Source of the DNA: Chlorophyllum brunneum
Lineage: Eukaryota; Basidiomycota; Agaricomycetes; Agaricales; Agaricaceae
Length of the DNA stretch: 64,000 nt
Assembly: GCA_963576785.1 (NCBI GenBank)
Contig: OY756140.1
Span: 1,860,001 to 1,924,000, forward strand
Direction: 5' to 3'
Shown here: one piece after another, positions 14,732 to 28,178 of the stretch
Position numbering within the stretch: the stretch's first letter is position 1
Layout: each line of letters opens with the position of its first letter
Position numbers and translations under genes: made by a program
Notes under the pieces: model-generated
What the model was told of the DNA's origin: nothing
The model's database searches: none
Seen by the model: the letters and a program-made list of their open reading frames with translations, nothing else

Positions 14732-16241
14732 TCAAAGGAACAATGCAAGAGCAGCAGTAATAGCAACAGTAGCGGTCACCCCACCAAAGCGAATGGAAGC
14801 GGCCGAGTTGTCTGACGGCGCTGGAGCATTGGCTGCAACAGCAGTTCCGTTCAAAGCCTTGGCCACGTTCTGGAAGGCAGTAAAATTCCTTGCGCTACTC
14901 TCAACAGCATTGATAGCACTACAATGCAAGGGTTAGATACAAATCATAGTGCACTGGGGAATGATCACTTACAAGACCATTCCAGCACCGCAGTGGCTCT
15001 TGGGGCTTAGTTGACGGCACTACAACAAAAACGATCAGGATAAACAAAACATGGCATATGTGGCAACTTGCATAAGCCCAAATAGGAGCAGTATCATTGA
15101 CAGTCAATTTCCAGGTGGGGAAGGGACCAGTATCACTAGAGACGGGCATGCTGTGAAATGATCAACCAAACTGCCCGACAAAACATAAAATCTGCACCCA
15201 CAAGCCGGAGTCAAAGCCAGTCGCCCCGTTTGCGTTCAGGTGACGACAAGGGTCAGCGAATGAGGACTGAGTAACGGTATGATTGGTTTGGTGGCTAAAA
15301 GAGGTGGAAAGGAATAATTACGTGTAGGCAAAGACCAAATCAGATGAACTCACAACTCAAAGACCACAACATCACGGGGCTTGGCCTGAACACTGGATGG
15401 ATTGAAAGCAAGTGTACCAGGACCGCCAACGACAACAGTGTGTATAGCACCCTCTGGAGAAACGGGCGTTGGATCTGGGGAACCAGGGACAGAACTGTAA
15501 GCGGTGGTCCAGACTTGACTACCAAGGGTTACAGTTTGAGTGACGGGGGTGGCCTGAGGTGCAGCGGGGACGGTGTATCCACCATACGCAGCGGTAGTCC
15601 ATTCAGCGGCAGACGCGCTGGGAGTGGCACTTGCTTGAGCAGCACCGAAGGCAAGCGCAGACTGCTTGAAGTTTGTAAAAGAGTTAGGAGAACCGTCTAA
15701 GCCACAGTTGACAGCAAAGACCATTCCTGCCCCGCAGTGACTAGAAGGTATGTTCTGCCTACAATGAACCCAGATTGGTTGGGTCTTTTGAGGTGGCAAT
15801 GGTGAGATATTGAGATATTGAAAAGGATGTTTTACAACGTGCCACATACATCATTGACACTGATGGTGTAAGTAGGGAAGTTGTCCGTCTGATTAGCTAC
15901 AACAGGCATACTGGAGACGTGAAGTCAATGAGGAGAACGAATGAAGACATATAGCTTACAATCCGGAATCAAAACCACCATCCTTGAGACCACAAGGGCT
16001 GGCGAAAGAGGACTGGGTCACGGTGTGGTTTTTGGAAGTAAAGTGGAACACGACTTGATCCCCTGGCTGTGCAGCCTATGCGATGAAAGTAAGAGGATGT
16101 GATCAGGATATCCTAAACAAGACTTACAATCGCCTCAGGGGAGAACACGAGTTTTCCACCAGCACCGACCTGAATATCATGAACCGTAGCGGAAACAAAG
16201 GGCAAAAGGACCAGGCCCAAGGCAAGAGAAGAGGCGAACAT
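14732..16241 (-). CDS. GPI-anchored extracellular protein with two cupredoxin domains
   Basis: Fungal extracellular serine-rich (plastocyanin-like) protein. A signal peptide is clear at the start (MFASSLALGLVLLPFVSA, from 16241). Domain 1 runs IQVGAGGKLVFSPEAI ... NHTVTQSSFASPC ... SSHCGAGMVFAVN (~15730). Domain 2 repeats the plan: VVVGGPGTLAFNPSSVQA (~15400), NHTVTQSSFADPC (~15280) and a second Cys/His site near 14970. The His, Cys, His and Met expected of a type 1 copper site can be matched in domain 1. A Ser/Thr/Ala spacer of ~60 residues links the domains. The C-terminus is small and hydrophobic (ATVAITAALALFL), a GPI-attachment signal. Several introns interrupt the gene. In other fungi such proteins sit at the cell wall; the function is unknown. 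Confidence 0.85.
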
Positions 16242-17253
16242 CGCTAGCGACGTGTGATGAAAGTAAGAACAGAAAGAACGTGAAGATCGCGCTGAAGGCG
16301 AGCTGAGGAGAGAAACCTGGAGGTTGGAAGAGGAGAAAGAGGTGGAACAAGAGGAAAGGGGAGACGGGGTATTTGTAGGTCTGCCTAGCAACCATTGTTG
16401 TGGGTACAACAGTCGTCATCCCCATTTGGCTCAGTCCCTCTCACGCCCGCTGCTTTCCATTGTTCAGTTCCGCACAGCATAAACGGCGCCCATTGTCTGG
16501 GCTTTTATACGAAGCGGTGTGTGCTGTATTTTTCGAGTTTGTCCTGGTCGGGCGACCAAACCCAAACCGCTTTGTCCGCTCCAACATGCAACCAACGAAT
16601 GATCAACCCGTTGGCAGGGCGCTGTGAGACAAGACCACGCACGTCAGTCAACGTTGTTGCTTACGCAATACATGATGGAGATTAAATCCATTAGAATTCG
16701 ACTCTTCTCTCCTCTGCAAACACATAGCACAGCGCGTGTCAAGGTTTAACATTCCCCACTATGGCTGCATTTCTGGAGTTTGATTTGGGAACGCGTTGCA
16801 ATAATTCCTTTCGGTCTGAATTCCTTGGCTGTTGCAGTTGACACTCTCTGTCCAACCAAGTGCCCCACCCCAAGCTTGTATTATCAACGACTCGGCGTAA
16901 TCGTGACCTAACCGAGCTAGATGTTTCGACTCGTTTCATATGGCGTCTCCAACCTGACCAACAGAGTTAGATCTCTCTGGGGACCCGTCCGGTTGTCCAA
17001 CTACTGGTCTTTCGTCTCTGATGCAAGAAAATGGTTGCCTTGCTGGGTCTGTTTCCTTAGCTTGTCCCTGCACGCTGCACCACCCAGTCTCCATCTGAAC
17101 ATGATTTTGAGGGAGACGAAAGGTATTTAAAGTACGAACTCTCATTTTCAGGACTACAATCCCGCTCAGGTTCGGAATTCACCCTCTCCTGTTCGAGTGG
17201 ACTTGATCGCCCCTCCTATAAACACTCACACCGGCTGGTTTCTGGTGTTCATA
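16242..17253. other. Divergent intergenic region, cupredoxin gene and MAP kinase
   Basis: A ~1 kb spacer with no convincing gene on either strand. On the minus strand a TATAAAAG-like sequence lies near 16503-16510, upstream of the cupredoxin gene. On the plus strand TATAAA lies at 17217-17222, 32 bases before the MAP kinase start. Small open frames here look like chance. Confidence 0.5.
17217..17222 (+). promoter_or_regulatory. Possible TATA box of the MAP kinase gene
   Basis: TATAAA lies 32 bases upstream of the ATG at 17254. If it is used, the 5' UTR would be very short, so an upstream start site is also possible. Confidence 0.35.
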
Positions 17254-18926
<1,673 letters not shown>

Positions 18927-19231
18927 TGCCGGAAGTATTTGCTCTTGTCCAGCGAACGGAAGAGTAGTTATGGGCTGCTATTGTATGGCGCCAGTAGAGA
19001 TTGCTTGCTGATCATGTACCTATAATTATGCCATCTGGCATGGCCACTATATTATATACGGGAACTGGCTGACTTGAAAATCATGCCTTCCTCCTAACAG
19101 GTCTGGATGCAAGGGGATGTGTTCGTGAGGTAATGCCAATACAAGAGAGGAAAACGAAAATGTAAGTAGGTGCACGTTTCAAGTCCATCCAATCATCCAA
19201 TAAGAGCCTATTGACTGTTAACCAGCCAGAG
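18927..19231. other. Intergenic, convergent 3' ends
   Basis: 305 bases between the MAP kinase stop and the stop of the minus-strand SAP gene. AT-rich, fitting two 3' UTRs. I see no gene. Confidence 0.5.
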
Positions 19232-21211
19232 TCAGAAACGACCCCCGCCCCAGAATCCAGCGGCAACACCCTCGACACCGAAATCTCCAAATCTGTTGTC
19301 AGCTCCAAGTTCAGTACCGTACATCGTTTTACCAGATGCAGGTGCCTCTCTTTCCGGGTTTGTACTAGATTCTTGAGACCCTGACGGTATAAGTCCTAGA
19401 CCAGCACCGACTTCATTGCTAGAAGGATGGCGTTGCTTCACAGGATTTCGCTGTGAGAGGGCAGCAGGATTGACCGTACTATCGGATGATGAGCCTGGGT
19501 ATCGCCTTGTTCTGTCGGGAGGAGGTAGACCAAAAGACTTGAAGACACCCGTCCGCTCATCGGTGTTGCCAAGGGATCCCACTGCGCTTGCGCCGGCAGG
19601 TGTCGGGGACTGCGGGGGTTCGGGATAAGGAAATGCAGGCATGAATAATGAAGGACCCGGTGTTGAGGGCTCCGGAAGGAATGAGAAGCTGAATGGATTC
19701 TGGTTCTCCAGAGCGTTTGCGGAACTCGTCGGACGTCCTTGTTTCGGTGAACCTGACGGGTCACCCGATCGCGATGTGTAGTAATCCGGTAGTAAAGTAT
19801 TGGGCGGCGGAGAATCTTCGCCATCTCGGTCGTTATAGACAATGAAGCTCGTAGTACGAAGCATTGCAGCTGGGGTGACTCCGTCCGTAGAAGGTTCCTC
19901 AGAACCGACGAATTCATCTCGGGGAACTTCCTTGCCTTTGTTACTCGAGGCTTCCTCCGAGAGTTTGGGGCGCTTCCTAGCAGGACTTGAAGTACTTTGA
20001 GAGTCTTCCTGTTCATCATTGCCCTCAGCAACCACCGAGTCTCTGATGAATAATTCTCTTGATCGCTTTCCGAGTAGGACGGGGGAAGAAGCTGCGATAT
20101 GCGGCGAGGAAATTAATGTCTGGGGCTCTGGAGGTAACTGGAGATTGGAAGTGGCTGTAGGAGTGGAAAGGTTGTGTCCAAGAGGTGGCTGCTTCCCGGA
20201 AGCAATATTTTTCTCCCAATGCCTTATCTGCGTCACCACAGAGCTCAAGGCATCAAACCCAGCCTCGAGGCGTTGCAACCTGGCGACCTCGGCTTTGAGA
20301 GTGTCTATTTGATCTTGAAGTGGTTTTACCTTATTTAAGTTGTCAGAATCGACATCGTTCGACCAGAGACAGGACGCACAATGTCTAAGAGTAGTTTATG
20401 GTAGTCTGGGATCGTGGTGTTCGCATCAACTGATTTTTCTTCGTTGGCTAGCCGATCAGTCTCCTGAGGTGTTGGTATTGTGTTTTGGGACCAGAGAGAC
20501 GTGTTGACTTCCCGAGGATGAGATGCATCGGATGATTCTGGCTCTGATTTTCGAATGAGAAACTCTGGGAGGTGGCAAGGATGATATAAGAGATTACCTT
20601 CCTGTATGGTTGCCTCCGACTGCGTCATGCTATGAATGCTTCTTAGTCTCTTCTCCCGGGAGATAGTGGATGATCGGGTGACTGCTCTTGCACCAGTACC
20701 GCCGACCGCTACTGGTTTTCCTACACCCAATCTTCTTTGGAGCTCCTTGGCTTTTTTCGTCCGAACGGGGCGAGCCAATGTTGCGGCTATCGGAACATCG
20801 GGGTTTGTGTTTGATGCATTCGCCGGGTTGGCATGTTGCTGGACAGTCTCATTTAGAGTATCATGAACAATGAGTGAGGCCGTATGACTCGGACCAGTTC
20901 TGCTTGAGCGCCTTGTCGACACAGATCTCTGTTGGTTTGGTGGTGGTAGTACAGTCGCAGGTGCAGGCGTGACTTTTGATCTACAGAGAATACACTGTGT
21001 TATCATTCATGCAACAAAATCAGAAACGTACTGTGCTTCGAGCAGCAAATCGATCATTTCGTCAGATTTGAGGTTTGCTCGCACACCCCAGTCCTTGAGG
21101 CGACCATGAGTTTGATTGGTGCAAAAGGAAACGGAAAGTCACCTTGCATATCTTCTGCAGGTCTCTATACATCATTGTTTTGAGCTCCTCTTTGCTCGGT
21201 AATGTTGGCAT
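19232..21211 (-). CDS. SAP-domain coiled-coil protein, probably nuclear
   Basis: Unnamed fungal protein of about 600 residues. From the ATG at 21211 the first two exons encode a SAP-like helix-extended-helix: YRDLQKICKDWGVRANLKSD then EMIDLLLE. SAP motifs bind scaffold-attached or other AT-rich DNA. A basic, low-complexity stretch follows (VRTKKAKELQRRLGVGK). A 50-base intron (20379-20330, donor GTGCGT) leads into a short coiled coil (QDQIDTLKAEVARLQRLEAG, ~20290). The rest is Ser/Pro-rich with a nuclear-signal-like patch (ARKRPKLSEE, ~19970). It ends at TGA 19232. It shares a 573-base divergent promoter with CYB2. DNA binding is inferred only from the SAP resemblance. Confidence 0.7.
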
Positions 21212-21784
21212 AGTGGAGGGTGGGGGAAGGCAATGAGAGGACCAGTTTGGATCGGCTGTTGATGGTCAAGTCCCTACGCGGTTCGTTTCTAATACCGACA
21301 AACAACGCGCAGTCACGTGGATACTCCCCACGTCCCGACCAAATAATTGAGCAGCTGGATCTTCAAATGCAATGGGTTGCCACCGCAATTGACAACCCCC
21401 CCCCCAATCCCCGTTTCCGTGATGAGGTGTGCCGTGTCATTTGCAGTAACAATGCGTCGCCCGCCATGGAGACTTCGTAATTAGACTCACAACAACATTG
21501 GGGGAGCAAAACCCAGGTTTCTAAACTCTTCATCTCACAGTCCGACCTCTGCAGAGAGATTGCTGGTGTCACTGAGTCAACCTCAACACAGGCTACATAA
21601 TTTCGACAGTCAACTCGGGTCGCCCTCGCTTGAGAGTTTCCAGAAGAACCCTGCGCCACGCCGGTCCCCAAGCACGGGCCGGCGGCAAAACTCGCACTGT
21701 CCGTGAAGCGTGATCACTGCCTGGCAGTTATTAATTCGTCCCACAATTTCTTTTTTCCACCCGACGACTATTCTTCCAGCCATC
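21212..21784. promoter_or_regulatory. Divergent promoter of the SAP gene and CYB2
   Basis: 573 bases between two divergent starts. It holds an E-box in GTCACGTGG at 21312-21320, a nearby CCCCACG, and a run of ten C at 21396-21405. No gene is evident. Confidence 0.5.
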
Positions 21785-23973
21785 ATGGCAGCTTGGACTC
21801 TTGAGCAGGTTGCTCTACACAACTCCCCCGAGTAAGTTTCTGCGGTAATTATGCGAAGGAAGGGTCATACTGATCTATGACGCACCGAAAAGGTCTTGCT
21901 GGGTCATCATTCAGAATCGTGTCTACGACGTAACGGAATTTCTCCCTGTACGTACCACCACGTTCCACTCCCTTCCGTTGCGCTGATTCCGTCAACAGGA
22001 GCATCCAGGAGGGTCCAAGATCATACTCAAGTATGCAGGGCGAGACGCAACATCCGCCTATGAGCCCATCCACCCTCAAGATGCTCTGGCGAAGAACCTC
22101 CCCCCTTCAAAACATCTAGGTCCCCTTAGCGCCCAGGCCACCCAGACTCTGACCTCGAACCAGCAGAGCCGCAGTAAAACCAAAGATCAACAACGGGTGG
22201 AAGAAGCAGCTAAAAGAAAGCCTCCTCTGCAGAGGATACTGAACCTCAGGGATATGGAAGTGAGTAGATGCGGATCCGCCTGGCTAGAATTGGTTGACAG
22301 TGTTTCGTCTGTTTGTAGCTTGTCGCTCGCCAGGTACTTTCCAGCAGGGCGAAGGCCTATTATACATCTGCTTCTGACGACGAAATAGGTAGGCAGCCTG
22401 CATCAGAAAGGCATTTAGGAATCCCATGCTTCTTTAAACAGCCTATGACGAAAATGCACGCGCTTTCTCTCGTTTCTTCTTCAATCCTCGAGTTATGCGT
22501 CCAGTTGCAGTATGCGATATTTCGACCAACATTCTTGGATTCAAGTCTTCCATTCCTGTTTTCGTCAGTGGTGCTGCTCTTGCCAAACTTGGGCATCCTG
22601 ATGGTGAGTGTTAGCTCTGAAGGTCAAATCTTCATTAATACTCCATGCAGGAGAAGCCAATATCACCAAGGGAGCTGGACAAACTGGCATAATCCAGATG
22701 GTATCCTCGAATGCATCCCTATCGTACAGCAGCATCATCGGTACTGCCATCCCATCTCAGCCCCTCTTTTTTCAACTCTATAAACATGCCAATGACTCCA
22801 TGGCTGAACAACGGGTCCGCGAAGTCGACAGGCTAGGTTACAAGGCTATCTTTCTCACTGTAGATGCAGTTGTAGCTGGTAATCGTGAGCGAGACATTCG
22901 CAACCCTTGGGAATCGGAAGATGAGGAAAAGGGAGTATCAGCGTATTGGTCTGGAGAAGGTGCTCCAGAACAGGAGGCGGATGGTATGGGTACTGCTGGT
23001 GCGCTTGTGGCCAATGATGACCGTGATATGACCTGGGAGAAGGCTCGTCACTTCCGCTTCTCTTTTTGCCCCAAAGTGACTTGACGCTCGACTAGACAAT
23101 ACCCTGGCTGAGAAGTATCACAAAACTTCCCATTGTGATAAAAGGTAGACACGTTATGTTTCATCGCCCCGACAATACTGAAATTCACTAGGCGTTCAAT
23201 GTGTCGAGGTGCGGAAACAAGATCAAGGCTAACTGACCGCTAAATCCACCTCCTGCAGGATGCTGTCCTCGCAGCTGAGGCCGGCGTTGATGGAATCTTG
23301 CTTTCGAACCATGGTGGTGAGTTGCTATTGCTGAAAGCTATGCCCCGACAGCGCAACTAAATCCCGCACAGGCCGGCAGTTGGAGTAGTGGGTAGACAGT
23401 TGGCAATACAGACCTGACAACAGTTACATGATACTTTTAGTTCCATGCCACCTTTGGAGGTCTTATTTAAACTTCGCCAGAAAAACCCGGAGATTTTTGG
23501 AAAACTCGAAGGTACGCAGTTGAACTTGATGCCCTCCTGGAGACTGACTCACTATGTTTCAGTATATATTGATGGTGCGCAAATCAAGAAAAAATGAGAA
23601 CTTGTGTTGACGTTCCAATACAAGGTGGCATCCATAGGGGAACAGATATCGTCAAAGCACTGTGCCTGGGAGCCAAAGCGGTTGGACTTGGACGACCCTT
23701 CCTCTATGCGCAAAGTGTGAGTCGCACTGTTCCGCTACATTGGAAACCCCAGTTAAGTTGTCACAGGCATATGGTGTCGCAGGCGTTGTAAAGATCGTCC
23801 AGATATTGCGGAGGGAAATTGTGACGGCCATGAGACTCCTCGGCGCATCATCGATCCAGGATTTACACCCGGGGATGGTACGACTGCCACATTCAGCACT
23901 CCACAGAGCTGACACTACAACCGGATAGATTGACCGCGTCGACTGGCATCCAAGATTGCGCACTAAATTGTAA
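21785..23973 (+). CDS. CYB2: Flavocytochrome b2, L-lactate dehydrogenase (cytochrome c)
   Basis: Oxidises L-lactate to pyruvate and passes electrons to cytochrome c. The N-terminal cytochrome b5 domain starts at once ([13 protein letters not shown]) and has the heme ligand motif EHPGG (~22003) with a second His upstream of LGPL (~22115). The FMN domain has [15 protein letters not shown], the conserved Asp in LTVDA (~22860), the catalytic His and Arg in LLSNHGGRQLEY (~23300-23378), and [12 protein letters not shown] (~23570-23650). Exons join cleanly to IDRVDWHP and TAA 23971-23973. Yeast Cyb2 lives in the mitochondrial intermembrane space behind a long presequence. None is visible here, so the product may be cytosolic or the real first exon lies upstream. 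The enzyme family is secure; the lactate specificity is inferred. Confidence 0.9.
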
Positions 23974-24071
23974 AATGTGACAGCCGGATTTTGGAATCTA
24001 AGTCATCGGAGATTCGGGTAAATTTGACCACATGTATACTGACTCAATACTTCATTATGCAATCCTATTTG

Positions 24072-24977
24072 TCATTTTGACAGGCGTTCATGGTTCTGAC
24101 GGATATGGTGCTCCGTAAGTTCAGTGACGAGCAATTGGAGAAATGGGATGTCGGCGTCGACTACATCGCCTGTCAGCGGTGACCATTCCTTCCGTTGCTG
24201 GTATGCCCACTTCCACCGCTTGATTGCATCAATAATGAAGCTAATGAATGGATCCAGGTGGAGCGTGCCTACCAAGTACAATATCAGCTCCTTATCTGTA
24301 GGTAGAACAGTTTTCCGTTCCTCGCGAGAAGGGTCGTTGTGGTTTGAACAGAAGATGCGGTAGGAGTCCAACGCATATGTTCCGGGTAGGTGAGATATTG
24401 GAGTTGGAGGGTATCGCCTGCTACGACGCGGTGTGTCACTCGAAGAACGCTTTGTTGGCGACGCAGACAGTGAGGAGCGGACATCATGTTCACAAAGTGG
24501 GTCATAAATGTACGCCCCGGATATCTTGATTAAGCGCTGCGAGCGAATGCTGAACGTTCCAAGGTGATGAATATGACCTTTTAATTCACCGGGATCAGCT
24601 GGAAAGTAATTGTTCTCTCGTCAAGTTCCTATCTAGCCCTATTGCGATTCGATGAACCTTTAGACGTGGCCCAGGGAGTCGGCCATTTTTCTAATATCAT
24701 CCAAAATACTGGAACCGCAGCCCTACCAGCGGTCTTATTGAGTAGAGTCACGACAAGGAGGAGTTTCCAAGGATCGTATGCGACAGATTCTAGATACCAT
24801 TGAGTGAATTATCCGTATTCGATGCCGCCGTCAATCACATTTACCTTGAATGAGTTTTGGCTTTGAAGCAGCAAGCAACTGATAGAGGTCGAGGAACCTG
24901 CAGAAATAGAAGCGAAACAGTGGGTCGTTGAACGAGGCATGGTCACTGGTTCTCGCAACAGTTTGGTCGGCGCTCAT
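24072..24977 (-). CDS. MBD4-like HhH-GPD DNA glycosylase
   Basis: Base-excision-repair enzyme of the MBD4 family, which removes T or U opposite G, for example after deamination of 5-methylcytosine. The gene must be read across five exons. From ATG 24977: MSADQTVARTSDHAS ... SKPKLIQ, then DPWKLLLVVTLLNKTAGRAA with VPVFWMILEKWP, then HLGTFSIRSQRLIKIS (helix-hairpin-helix region), and PGTYALDSYRIFC (~24370-24330), whose Asp is the expected catalytic residue. The last intron (24272-24219, 54 bases) leads to RWKWAYQQRKEW and a Lys-ending C-terminus with TGA at 24072. No methyl-CpG-binding domain precedes the glycosylase, as is usual in fungal and plant forms. All expected motifs are present, so it looks functional. 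It ends 98 bases from CYB2 in convergent orientation. Confidence 0.85.
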
Positions 24978-25268
24978 GTGTCGGTCGCCATCGCACTCAT
25001 AGTGGGCTGAATTCTGTTCGAAAGATGGGTGACGTTGTCTGGCCTGAAGTGGGGAGAATTACGGAGAGAGCATAACCACTGATTACCACGGCAAAGTTCG
25101 AACCGGCGTTCGGTCCGGGGCTGCAGATCGAGATCGCAGTGTGGTCACGTGACACAAAGATGATGTTGAACGTTCAATGCGTCTTGCTCGGTCCTCCCAG
25201 TGCAACCTCCAACCTCTTCCCGGATTCCCTTTGTATCGGGCTGGGCACTCAACCTGATAGCAGTTGCT
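24978..25268. promoter_or_regulatory. Divergent promoter of the glycosylase and LIM genes
   Basis: 291 bases between divergent starts, containing the perfect palindrome GTCACGTGAC at 25144-25153, 167 bases from the glycosylase ATG and 116 bases from the LIM ATG. This is a Cbf1/USF-type bHLH site. Confidence 0.55.
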
Positions 25269-28178
25269 ATGGGCTTCTGTCGAAGATGTGGTGACATTGT
25301 GAATGGTCAACGCTGCGGTAAATGTGGTGGTTCCGTTGTTGGTGAGCATCCCCAATCATATGTGTAAGACCGTGTCATCGAGTTCATACGATACACCACG
25401 ATCAAGCCCCAGCAGTTTCTTGGAACCAGACTGTTTCTCAGGAGGGGCAAGACAAATGGTCGAAAACTTATGTTTCTCGTGAAAGATCAACCTCTCCAGT
25501 TCGGCCCAAGAGTCGAGCAGAAGGGGCCCCAAATCCCTCTATTGCTCTAACCTCTTCTGCAAAGCCCTTTCCCCGCACCATAGGCCCACACATAACTGGC
25601 TCCACCTCTCTTGATAACCGCATTACCGACCATATCGCATCAGTTTCCGTACAAGTGGGTCTCCCTCCTCCACTGAAACCGACAGTTACCGGACCTAAGC
25701 CCGAATCCGGAATCCTACCTTCACTAGTACCGAACGATACCACACTTTCCAAGGTTTATGGCTCTGTACTCCAACCCAAAGAATCGCTTGCTACGCACTC
25801 ATGTGCTACCTGTGCCGTCCCCTTCCTACCTGATGCCACCATATATCCTGATCCCTCCCTATCTGCACCGGACGAACTACGGTTCCTATGTCGGCAATGC
25901 TTTATCATCAGTGGAGGCTCCAAAGGCCTTTGCCCGACCTGCTCCAAAGCTGTCACGATTCTCAAGGCAGAAGGAGGGTTCGTGTATGCTGCGGACAAGT
26001 ATTGGCACAAGAGGTGCTTCAATTGTCAGGGGTGTACTAAAAATATAGGCAATTCTCCTATGATTGACCTCCTCGGACGCCCTTCGTGCGCTGAGTGCTT
26101 CGACACTTGCCTTTCCCATGAACACCACACACCGAAACGAGCCACTCCAAAGCCCAACAAATCAAACCCTCCCACAGAGTGGTGGAATCCAGGCGGGTAT
26201 GACTTGTCTTCCAATACTCCAAACAAGTTCCGAGAAGCTAGTCCCGCTATTGAAGAACTTGAACAGCGCCTGGGTATTGCGAGCAGTCGTGAGGGAAGTC
26301 CCGCGATCGAGGAACTCAGCCAGCGCCTGAGTTCCATTGGCAAGGATTATCACCTTCGATATGTCAGTCCTACAAGTCCACCGCAAGCACGATCTAGTCG
26401 TCTCAACGGCAGCCCGAGTCCGGTCCGTAGACTAGAGCGCTTCAAGAGCTCTGAGCCTGAGGATCAATTAGATACCGGATCCTCAGTGTTGGGGAGCCCG
26501 CGCCAAGCAACAAGCAGCCCCGCGCCCACTAATGATGCTATCGAGGAGATGAAAAAGAGGTTCCTAGGAAACTCAACGGCCTCGCCCACCACATCAATCA
26601 TTACACTGCTGGAATCATCCCCCAAGATGTCCGTATCTCCTTTACGCCCCTCTGATTCCTCCATGTCTCTCAGAAATAACTCTACTTCAAAGATTCCCGT
26701 TCCCGTTCCGCGAGCTGAGCCCTTGTCTCCATCTTCGTCAACGCCTGACCTCATGTCCGACATTTCCGACACCTTAACCCAATCATCATTTTCTGGCGTA
26801 GATTCTCCTCCCAGGATCACCGAGCCGCTTTTCAGCCAACCACAGCAATATGGCCGCACTGATCTGCTCTCAAATCCAGATGAGATTATTATTGAGGAGA
26901 CCAAGAGTCAGTTGAATACGCCCAATCAGACTCCTCAATCGACCATCAAACTAAGATCAAATACCATAGCTACGATGAATATCTCTGCCAAGCCTGTCAT
27001 AATAGCAGCGGCCCCAGAACAGACCACCTGCAACGTACCTACAACTACAGCGTGTGCGAAATGCGACAAATCTCTCTTCGCACTAAAGGAAGGCGGAAAA
27101 TTCGTGACAGTCCCCGGAGACAAAGCGATGAATACGTCCCAGACTTTCCACAGGGAATGTTTCCGGTGTACTTTTTGTGACGATATTTTCAGTGAGAATG
27201 GCAGCGGACAAACCATGTTTGTCAAGTCCAATTCTGGACCTGCCCACGTTGAGGTGTGTGGATCATCTGTCGCCGCATGTGATGCCAGAACTCACTAGGA
27301 GGTAATGCAAGTGTGCTCCACCGGAAAAAATAGTCATTCGAAAGTCGCCTAGTGCCAGCTCCCTGCGGTTTTCGCATGAAAAAGCATTGTTCAAAAACAG
27401 CTACAGTCCATCCAAGAGTCCATCACCGTCACCTCAAAAGAGTAATACGAACTACAGCTCTAGCCGCTTTGAGCGACCACTCTCAACCGCTACTGCCATC
27501 GCGACATCATTCCCGCGCTTTGGAAGCCGGTCAGCGTGTCCTGGCTGCTGCAAGTCTGTCTCGCCTATGGAAAGAGGTGTAGTGCCAGGCCCTCAGGGTT
27601 CGAGATGGCATGCTGACTGTCTGGTCTGTGGCGGAAAACGACCATCGTCCAAGTCTACCTCTTGGATGACAGGCAGAGGGGAAGAAAAGAAGGAACCTGG
27701 GTGTGGCAAAAAGCTTGATAGTGCGGCCAAAGCCGACACAAACGGTCGGATTTGGTGTAGGCAGTGTTTGGTGAGTCCCCCCAGTCTTTGATTATTGCCG
27801 CCCCATGACGGTTATTCTCAGCTGATGCTCGGCGTTGGTGGTTCGCCACAGGCATCGCCCGCTCGAGTGTCTCTGACCTCAACTTCCGGCAATAAAGTCA
27901 CACCGCAACTGCCTGGTTCAACGACGATTGCACACCAATTTACGGGTGTGGGAGGCAGTGATGCCGGTCTACTGAGACAACTCACGGGCGGATTAGTTAG
28001 CCCCACCAGAAGTCTTAGTCCGACGAAACAGCTGAGTTACACTGGTTCAGGCAAACGACCAAGACCCAAAAGTGTGATCGGCGTGCGGAGCTCGAAGAGC
28101 ATCGATGAGGGCCGGGGTATGTTTTTGGTGAGGCAGTTCACTGGTGCCGGTTCACCGAACCACTGGGGAGAGGTTTGA
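25269..28178 (+). CDS. LIM-domain protein with Ser/Pro-rich linkers
   Basis: Adaptor-like protein with repeated zinc modules. The first exon encodes a small Cys knuckle (MGFCRRCGDIVNGQ, RCGKCGG). The first LIM region begins CATCAVPFLPD (~25793) and continues through CRQCF, LCPTCSKAV, YWHKRCFNCQGC and PSCAECFDTC (to ~26110). A Ser/Pro-rich linker with two near-identical short repeats (SPAIEELEQRLG, SPAIEELSQRLS, ~26240-26330) follows. The second LIM region starts CAKCDKSLFALKEG (~27054) with FHRECFRCTFC. A third Cys-rich stretch (CPGCCKSVSP ... WHADCLVCGG ... WCRQC) spans ~27538-27770. LIM domains mediate protein contacts, in fungi often at polarity sites (Pxl1, Rga/Lrg types), but no RhoGAP domain is seen. 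The last exon is Ser-rich and ends at 28178. The role is unknown. Confidence 0.8.

Noticed and set aside
16921..17130. 69-residue open frames on both strands upstream of the MAP kinase
   Set aside because: Both overlap each other in the promoter region and show no recognisable feature.
21396..21405. Run of ten C, considered as a G-quadruplex or regulatory element
   Set aside because: A single run without three companion runs does not make a clear quadruplex; it may simply be a slippage-prone tract.
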